This document shows, piece after piece, positions 43,905 to 52,900 of a DNA stretch of 64,000 nucleotides. Source of the DNA: an uncultured Saprospiraceae bacterium (GTDB lineage: Bacteria; Bacteroidota; Bacteroidia; Chitinophagales; Saprospiraceae); the NCBI GenBank assembly GCA_937926205.1, contig CALEYL010000040.1, forward strand, positions 54,428 through 118,427, written 5' to 3'. The notes below the pieces were generated by a model. It did no database searches and was not told the DNA's origin. It was given only the letters and a program-made list of their open reading frames with translations. The position numbers and the translations under genes were made by a program. Each line of letters opens with the position of its first letter. Within the stretch, counting starts at the first letter, position 1.

Positions 43905-46900
43905 CTACCTGGCCAGCATCACATCTCCTTTGAACAATTTTTCTTCGCCGTCTTTGTACAGGACCCGCATGTAATATACATAAACATCCAGAGGCGCAGG
44001 TTTATTTCTGAAAATCCCATTCCAGCCGTACAACGGGTTGTTGGGCGGGAATTTAGCGACGTAAAATACGGATTCTCCCCAGCGGTCATAGATATCGAAT
44101 TCCAGAATTTTTTCGACCCCTTCGCCGGCATACACCATCAGTACGTCGTTAATGCCATCCCCATTGGGTGAAAAGGCATTCGGAACATAAACATCGCGCC
44201 TGACCCTGACCCTAACCAAAACCTGATCGCTGTCCTGGCAGCCATTTTCATCTGTGACCAAAACCTGATAAAGCGTGCTCGAATCCGGACGGACTGTTGT
44301 TTGCGGGCAGAAGCTACAAGCCAGATTATCAGCTGGTGTCCACGAGTAAACGAATGCTCCGTTCAGCGGAATGGCTTCAGCCCGGAGCTCAGTACTGTCT
44401 CCGTAAAAGATCGTGATGTCTGGCCCGGCATCGACAACTAGCGCAGGCGGGTTTTCCAAAGTTACTTCGCTTTGCCAGCGACAACCGTTGGCGTCTTCAA
44501 CTTCGAGGGTATAGGTCCCGCTATTCAAACCAACAAAATTGGGGTTAAGCACAAATGGCCGATTGTTTATCGAATACAAATATGGCGGACTGCCCCCGGT
44601 AACAGCACCGAAAGAAATAGATCCATTGGATTCGTTGTGGCATATTGGATCCTGTGACTGAACCAGCACACCTTGTGGCGGTGTGTTGTTGGCGCTCACA
44701 ACAGCTTCGTCTGTGGCCTTACAACCATAAGTAGTATTGGTAACGAGTAGCCGGTAAATTCCTGCTGCGTTAACAAGCGGGGTCAGGGTATTGCCGCCGG
44801 AAAGGATGCTCCCGTCCGTACTTGTCCAGAGGTAACTGATGTTGTTGCCCGTAGAAGACCCCGAACCATTCAGATTGACTTCAGTTATGTCACAATCCAG
44901 CACCTGATCAGCTCCGGCTTTTGCTACCGGCAACGGTTCTATGTTGATGGCCACAAATGCCTCGTCTGAAGGGCATGCGCCGCCGGAATCCAGCAGGTAG
45001 CGAAAACGGTAATTGGCGGCTTGTTGGTTTGTAACATCAAATGTGCCCGCGCCCGCCTGAAAAGCGCCGCCGCCGGAAGGAACCGCAGAAGTTTCAGTCC
45101 AAAGTCCACCGGTGTCTTCACCCTGTAAAAGATCGAAAAGGTTGAAGATTTCGTTTTCACCAAAGCAAATGTGTTCAACCGGTTCAGGTATGCCGGCAGA
45201 TAAGCTGGCTTCAACCGAAATCAATTGCGTTGAAAAAACGGGGCACCCGGCAGGCGGACTATCATCCAGGGTAAATCGAACTTCATAAACCCCGGCATCG
45301 GCGTTTGCCGCATTAAAAACGCCATTGGAAATCGTAGCCGGAAGGTTACCTGCAGGAGCCACAACGATCATCCAGTTACCTGGTTCTGTTGTTTGTTGCA
45401 GTGTTGTAAGGTCCAGCATACCACCGGCATTGCACAATGGTCCGCCGCCAAGGGTTGCTACGGAAGGACAGTTGCAAAAAACAACCTCCACATTGACTTC
45501 ATAGGAAACATTGACACAAGGGGCTGAGGCGTTCTGCGTGGTATACCGGAATACATAAATTCCCGGTGTTACCCCTGTAAAATCCAGAGAAGGCAGAGCA
45601 CCCGTTGCGCCGCTGTTCTGAACATCCGTCCAGGAACCTCCAAAGTCTCCCCCGGTAACAAGCGTGCTAAAATTGAGGGTTGCAGGGCCTCCCGGGCCGT
45701 TGCACACCGTTGCAGTCGGCGTCACCACAGCAAAAGGCGGCTGGCTCACCAATACGGTTATCTGGCTTGTTCCAACGCAACCATTTTCTGTTGCGGTAAC
45801 AGCATAAGAGGCTGTTGCAAGCGGGCTTACTGAAATCGAAGCGCCACTTCCTCCGGTGCTCCAGGCAAAACTGGTTCCCCCGGTTGCGCTAAGCGTACTG
45901 GATTCTCCCCTGCAAATAACCAGCGGAGCAGCAAGAATAACAGGCACAGGCAATGGGTTCACCGTTACCGTAACGGGTACAATTGCCTGACAACCTTCGT
46001 CGGTTACTGTTACAGAATAGGTTGTGGTAACGACCGGGGATACGGTTATCATATTCCCGCTTTGTCCGGTGTTCCACTGATAGAGGTCTCCACCTGAAGC
46101 CGACAGTACGGCCGATTCACCGACGCAAATCGTATCCGGGTCGGCGAATGCCGTAGGTAGTGGGTTGACCAATACATTTACTGAAGTCACCGCACTGCAC
46201 CCAAGACTTGTAACAGTCACGGAATAAAGCGTCGTCGTTGCCGGACTCACCTGAACAGAGGTCCCCGTGTCGCCTGTATTCCAAAGATAAGTATCGCCGC
46301 CGCTGGCAGAAAGCATGGTAGATTCACCGGCACAAATCAGGGACGGATTGGCAGTCGCAGACGGCACAGGTAAAGGATTTACGGTCACGGTGACAGAAGC
46401 TATACCTTCACAACCATTACTGTCGGTCGCAGTAACACTAAAAGTATTCGTGGCTGCGGGCGTTACGACTATTGAGGCGCCGCTTTGGCCGTTACTCCAA
46501 ACATAAGTATTGCCGCCACTGGCCGTTAGCGTTGTCGATTGTCCGGCACATAAAGTCCCGGGATTCGCCACAACTGTCGGTGTCGGCAGTGGGTTAACGG
46601 TGACGGTAACATTCGCAGTGCCTTCACAACCATTTTGGGTAGCAGTCACCGAATAAGTCGCCGTTGCAGCCGGTGTGACAACGATGGATGCGCCATTTTG
46701 GCCGCCGCTCCAGAGGTAAGTATCACCGCCGATGGCTGTCAGGGTTGAAGATTGCCCGGGGCAAAGCGCTGCCGGGCTCGCAGTTACATTAGGCGTCGGC
46801 AATGGATTGACGACAATATCGATTGACTCTGTTCCGATGCAACCGTCCTTATTTGCTGTTACAGAATAGCTTGTGCTTGTTATCGGAGAAACCACAACAG

Positions 46901-49900
46901 AGGGCCCCATTTGCCCGTCATTCCAAAGGTATGTATCACCACCACTCGCCGTCAAAGTTGTAGATTCTCCGAGGCACAAAACATCCGCGCTGGCAACAAT
47001 CGTGGGTTGTGGCAGCGGTAATACCACCACTGTAACGGTTGACGACCCCATACACCCATTGTTGCTGACAGTTACCGAATAAGTCGTTGTATTGGCAGGT
47101 GTCACGGTCACCGAAGCGCCTGACTGTCCGTCATTCCATTGATAAATTCCACCACCAGTGGCTGTCAGGACGGCCGATTGTCCGGCACACAAAGTGTCCG
47201 GGCTGGCAATCGCAGTCGTATTTAAATTGGCATCAACGGTAACCGTAACGTCTGCTGAACCAGTACAATTGTTATTGGTAATTGTAACAGAATAAGTCGT
47301 TGTAGTTAGTGGCGATACGGTAATTGACGAACCTGAACCGCCCGTATTCCAGGCATACATACTGCCGCCTGAAGCAGAAAGTGTGGTCGTTTGTCCCGGG
47401 CAAACAACAGCCGGAGAAGCGCTTACTGTTGGAATCAGGACACTGCTGACCATAACGTTTACAGATGCAACATCGGTGCACCCGTTGTTCGTGACAGTAA
47501 CCGTGTAAGTTGTAGCTTGTGATGGACTTACAGATATAACGGCACTCGTCTCACCTGTACTCCAAAGGTAAGAGCCCCCTCCTCCGGCTGTAATATTGGT
47601 GGAAAGTCCGGGACAAATGGTGCTCAGGTCTGCAACAGCTGTGGCTGAAGTCGAATTGACAACAACATTCACCGTTGTATTGGCAGAACAGCCATTGCTG
47701 GTGGCGGTTACAGCATAAGTCGTAGTGGCAGCCGGCGTTACCGTCACACTGCTTCCGGTTTGCCCGGTGCTCCACAAATAGGTATTTCCACCGCTGGCAT
47801 TGAGTGTAGCAGATGCTCCTGCACACAATACCCCCGGGGTTGCCGTGGCAACCGGCACAGGCAAGGGATTGACAACAAGATCTAAAGAGGCTGTTTCTGT
47901 ACAGCCATTATTTGTAACAGTAACGGTATAAGTCGTTGTATTTAAAGGCATAACACTTATGGAAGCGCCGCTTTGTCCGGTACTCCATTGATAAGTGCCG
48001 CCACCCGTGGCCACCAGGGTGCTGGCTTGACCGGCGCAAATCGTCGCCGGAGAAGCTGTGGCTGTAGGAACAGGTACCGGATTAACCGTCACCGTTATAT
48101 TTGCTGTCGCTGTACAGCCATTACTGGTCACTGTAACGGTATAAGTATTTGTTGACGCAGGTGATACAGAAACCGAGGAACCGCTCATTCCGTTGCTCCA
48201 TTGGTAAGTACCGCCCCCTGTAGCTGTCAAAGTGGTAGATTGCCCGGCGCAAACCGTTGCCTGACTGGCTGTTGCAGTTACTACTGGCAAAGGATTTACT
48301 GTCACGGTAACACTTGCCGTCCCTGTACAGCCACTATTGGTAACCGTTACGTCATAAGTCGTCGTCGTTGAGGGCGTTACGGTGATGTTAGCGCCAGACA
48401 TGCCATTGCTCCAGGCGTAAGTACCGCCGCCAGTGGCAGACAAGGTAGTCGATTGGCCAATGCAGAGGGTACTCTGGCTTGCTGATGCCGTTGCTACCAG
48501 GTTGTTTTGCACATTAACCGTTACAGAGGCCACATCCGTACAACCATTGTTGGTCACCGTCACCGTATAGGTAGTCGTCGCAGTCGGCGTTACGCTGATG
48601 GTAGCCCCTGACTGGCCGGTACTCCACAAATAGGCGCCGCCGCCAGTAGCCGTAAGCACCGAAGTTAAACCCGGACAGATCGTGGAAGGATTTGCCGTTG
48701 CGCTTGCTGTCGTAGCATTCACCGTAACAAGGACATCTGTCGTTCCTGTGCAGCCGTTATTGGTGGCCGTAACGGAAAAAAGGGATGTGGCGCCGGGGCT
48801 CACAACGATGATAGCGCCGGATTGCCCGTTACTCCAGTTATAGACCCCGCCACCTGTGGCGGTGAGGGTTGTGGATTGGCCCTCACATATAGTGGTTGGA
48901 CTGGCAGTAATCGAAGGTTGCGGCAAAGGATTCACAACAACTGTGACATCGGCAGTAGCTGTGCAGCCATTATTTGTAACCGTCACGGTATAGATGGTCG
49001 TCACCGGGGGCGTTACGACAACCGAAGCGCCGGATTGCCCGCTGCTCCAAATGTAAGTTCCGCCACCACTGGCGTTCAGCGTCGAAGCCTGACCCGAACA
49101 AATGGCCGCCGGGCTGGCGGTTGCGGTTGGAAATGGTTGAGGGTTGACAACAACCGTAACATCTGCCGTCCCCGTACAACCATTATTTGTAACCGTCACT
49201 GTATAGGTTGTCGTTGCCGGAGGTGTTACACTGATGCTGGCGCTGGACATGCCATTGCTCCAGGCATAAGTCCCGCCGCCGGTGGCGGATAAAAGAGAAG
49301 ATTGACCCTGACAAACGACATTCGGACTGGCCGATGCTGTTGCACTCAAGTTGTTTTCAACATTCACAGTAACCTGAGCAATGTCGGTGCAGCCATTGTT
49401 GGTGACGGTTACGAGGTAAGTGGTGGTAACTGCCGGCGTTACGCTGATGGAAGCCCCGGATTGGCCAGTGCTCCAGACATAGGTGCCGCCGCCCACAGCG
49501 CTTAGTACTGAAGTTAATCCGGGGCAAATGGTAGCCGGAATGGCACTTGCAGTAGCCATTGTTGAATTGACCGTCACTGTCACATCAGCTGTGCCGGTGC
49601 AGCCGCTATTGGTTGCAGTAACCGTGTAAGTTGTCGTTGCTGAAGGGCTCACTGTGATGGAGGCGCCGGACTGTCCGTTACTCCAAACATAAGTGCCGCC
49701 GCCCACGGCAGATAGCGTAGTTGACTGCCCTGCGCAAATTGCAGCGGGAGAAGCAGCAGCCGTTGGCGCGGGTAAATCATTAACGGTCAGGGTTACATCA
49801 GCGGTTCCAGTACAGCCATTATTGGTGACCGTAACCGTATACGTTGTCGTTGCTACAGGGTTTACCGTAATGGAGGCCCCGGATTGTCCACTGCTCCACT

Positions 49901-52900
49901 GATAGGTTCCTCCGCCCGTGGCCATCAAAACACTCGATTGGCCGGCGCAAATAGCAGCAGGAGCAGCAGAGGCTGACACAACAGGTAATGGCGTTACCGT
50001 TACCGTTGTACTTGCTGTTGCGGAGCATCCATTATTCGTTACGGTTACCGTATACGTTGTGGTTCCGAATGGATTAACCGTAATGGGTGAACCCGTTTGG
50101 GCGTCGCTCCAGATATAGGTGCCGCCGCCGGTAGCGGATAATTCAGCCGTATTACCGGCACAAATAGTTGCCGGATTGGCGGCAGCCGTTGGTGTTGGCA
50201 AAGGATTAACTGTAACTGTGACATCAGCTGAGGCAGAGCAACCATTGTTTGTTACGGTAACCGTATAAGTGGTAGTTGATGTTGGAGCAACGGTAATAGA
50301 CGAACCAATCTGGCTATTGCTCCACATATACGTGCCGCCGCCTGTAGCGGTCAACTGAGTCATTTCTCCCGTACAAATTGTTGGCGGCATTGCCGTAACT
50401 CCGGGCGTAGGTAATGGCGTAACATTTACGGTTACATCCGCAGTACCCATACAGCCATTATTGGAAACGGTGACGGAATAGGTCGTTGTGGCTGTTGGGG
50501 AAACCATGATATTCATGCCGTTCTGGCCAGTGCTCCAGACATATGTTCCACCGCCGGTAGCGCTGAGCGTGGTTGATGCGCCGGCGCAAACGGTTCCCGG
50601 ACTCGCCATAGCAGTTGCAGTAAGACTGGGGTCAACAATTACAGTAACATCCGCTGTACCCGTACACCCATTATTCGTTGCTGTGACCGTATATGTTGTT
50701 GTACTCGTAGGGCTAACGGTGATGGTTGCACCGGATTCACCGCCACCCCACATATACGAAGTGCCACCTGAAGCGGTTAAGGTAGTGGATTGACCTGGAC
50801 AAACCGTCGCAGGAGATGCCGAGACAGCAGGTGTCAACGCCCCACTGACGGTCACCGTCACCTGAGCCACATTGGTGCATCCCATATTGCTGACTGTCAC
50901 CATATAGGTCGTTGTAGTGGCGGGAGATACCGTTATGGTGGCTCCGGATTGTCCCGTACTCCACAGGTAAGTGCCGCCACCGGTAGCCGTCAAATCCGTA
51001 GACAGGCCCGGACAAATAGATGAAGGAGAAGCAGTTGCTGTTGCGACCACAGAATTTACGTTTACCGTGACCGTTGCTACATCGGAACAACCACTATTGG
51101 TCACCGTAACTGAAAATGTCGTCGTTGAACCGATGACCGAATTGATGGTGGCGTTGGTCTGGCCGGTACTCCATAAGTAAGTGCCGCCACCGGTAGCATT
51201 GAGTTGAACAGGCTGGCCAGGGCAAACCGTCCCGGGATTGGCGGTAGCTGTTGCATTAACTGAATTAACCGTTACGGTTACACTGGCGACATCGGTACAA
51301 CCATTATTGGTAACCGTCACCATGTAAGTTGTCGTTGCCGTTGGTCCAACGGTAATAGAAGCGCCAATCTGGCCTGTGCTCCAACTGTAAGTACCGCCGC
51401 CGGTAGCCGTCAACTGAGTGGTCGCCCCTTCGCAAATGGCAGCAGGACTGGCAGAAGCCTGGGCAGTAACCGTGGTAACATTGACAGTTACATTTGCGAC
51501 GTCAGTACAGCCATTATTGGTAACCGTCACCATATAAGTCGTTGTAGCCGTTGGGTTAACCGTTATTGAAGCGCCACTTTGTCCGGTGCTCCACATATAC
51601 GTGCCGCCACCGGTAGCCGTCAATGTTGATGTACTGCCGGAACAGACTGTTGCAGGAGCAGCCGATGCCGCAGCTGTTACTGAATTTACAGACAAGGTAA
51701 CGTTTGCTACATCGGTACAGCCATTGTTTGTCACCGTTACAGAATAAGTCGTTGTCGTTGCGGGGCTGACGCTAACAGTAGAGCCGCTTTGTCCGGTACT
51801 CCACATATAGGTGCCGCCACCACTGGCATTGAGCGTTGCGCTGCTGCCCTCGCAAACAGGGTTGGGATTCGCAGTTGCACTCGCATTGACCGTATTGACG
51901 ACGACATTGATCGTAGATACCGCAGAGCAGCCATTGTTGGTAACTGTGACCATGTACGGCGTTGTAGCCAGCGGACTAACTGTGATGTCAGGGCCGCTCT
52001 GCCCGGTACTCCACACATAGGTACCACCGCCAGATGCCGACAATACGGCTGATTCTCCTTCGCAGATAGGATTGGGATTGGCAACAGCAGAAGCATTGAC
52101 CGTCGTCACACTGACCAGAACGCCTGCAACATCTGTACAACCATTGTTGGTCACAGTTACGCTGTATGTCGTCGTTGCGCCAGGCGCCACGTTGATGCTT
52201 GCCCCTGTTTGTCCGGTATTCCAAAGATAAGTGCCGCCACCAGTAGCCGTCAATACGGTTGGGTCACCCGCACAAATAATATCCGGGCTGGCGGTAGCCG
52301 TCGCTGTAGCAGAATTTATGGTAACCGTTACATCTGCCACATCTGTGCAACCATTGTTTGTAACGGTTACGGAGTAGGTAGTGGTGGTTGTGGGGTTAAC
52401 CGTTACCGTAGCGCCACTTTGCCCCGTACTCCACATATAGGTGCCCCCGCCGGTAGCTGTTAATTGAACCGGATCGCCGGAACAGGCAACCAATGGATTG
52501 GCTGAGGCTGTTGCTGTCACGGTATTGACCGTTACCATGACATTGGCCACATCTGTACAGCCGTTATTTGTTACCGTAACGGTGTATGTTGTTGTTGCTG
52601 CAGGATTAACTGTAATGGTAGCCCCACTTTGTCCGGTACTCCACATATAAGTGCCGCCGCCGGTGCCAGTCAATTGAACAGCAGCTCCCGGACAGGCGGT
52701 TGCAGGGTTGGCACTGGCGCCTGCCGTCACAGAATTTACGGTAACCGTCACATTTCCCACCGCAGCGCAGCCGTTGTTATTTACTGTGACAGAGTAAGTC
52801 GTTGTTGATGCCGGTGAAACCATGATGGTGGCGCCAGTTTGCCCTGTGCTCCACATATAGGTGCCGCCGCCGGTAGCTGTCAATTGGGTGGAGCCACCAA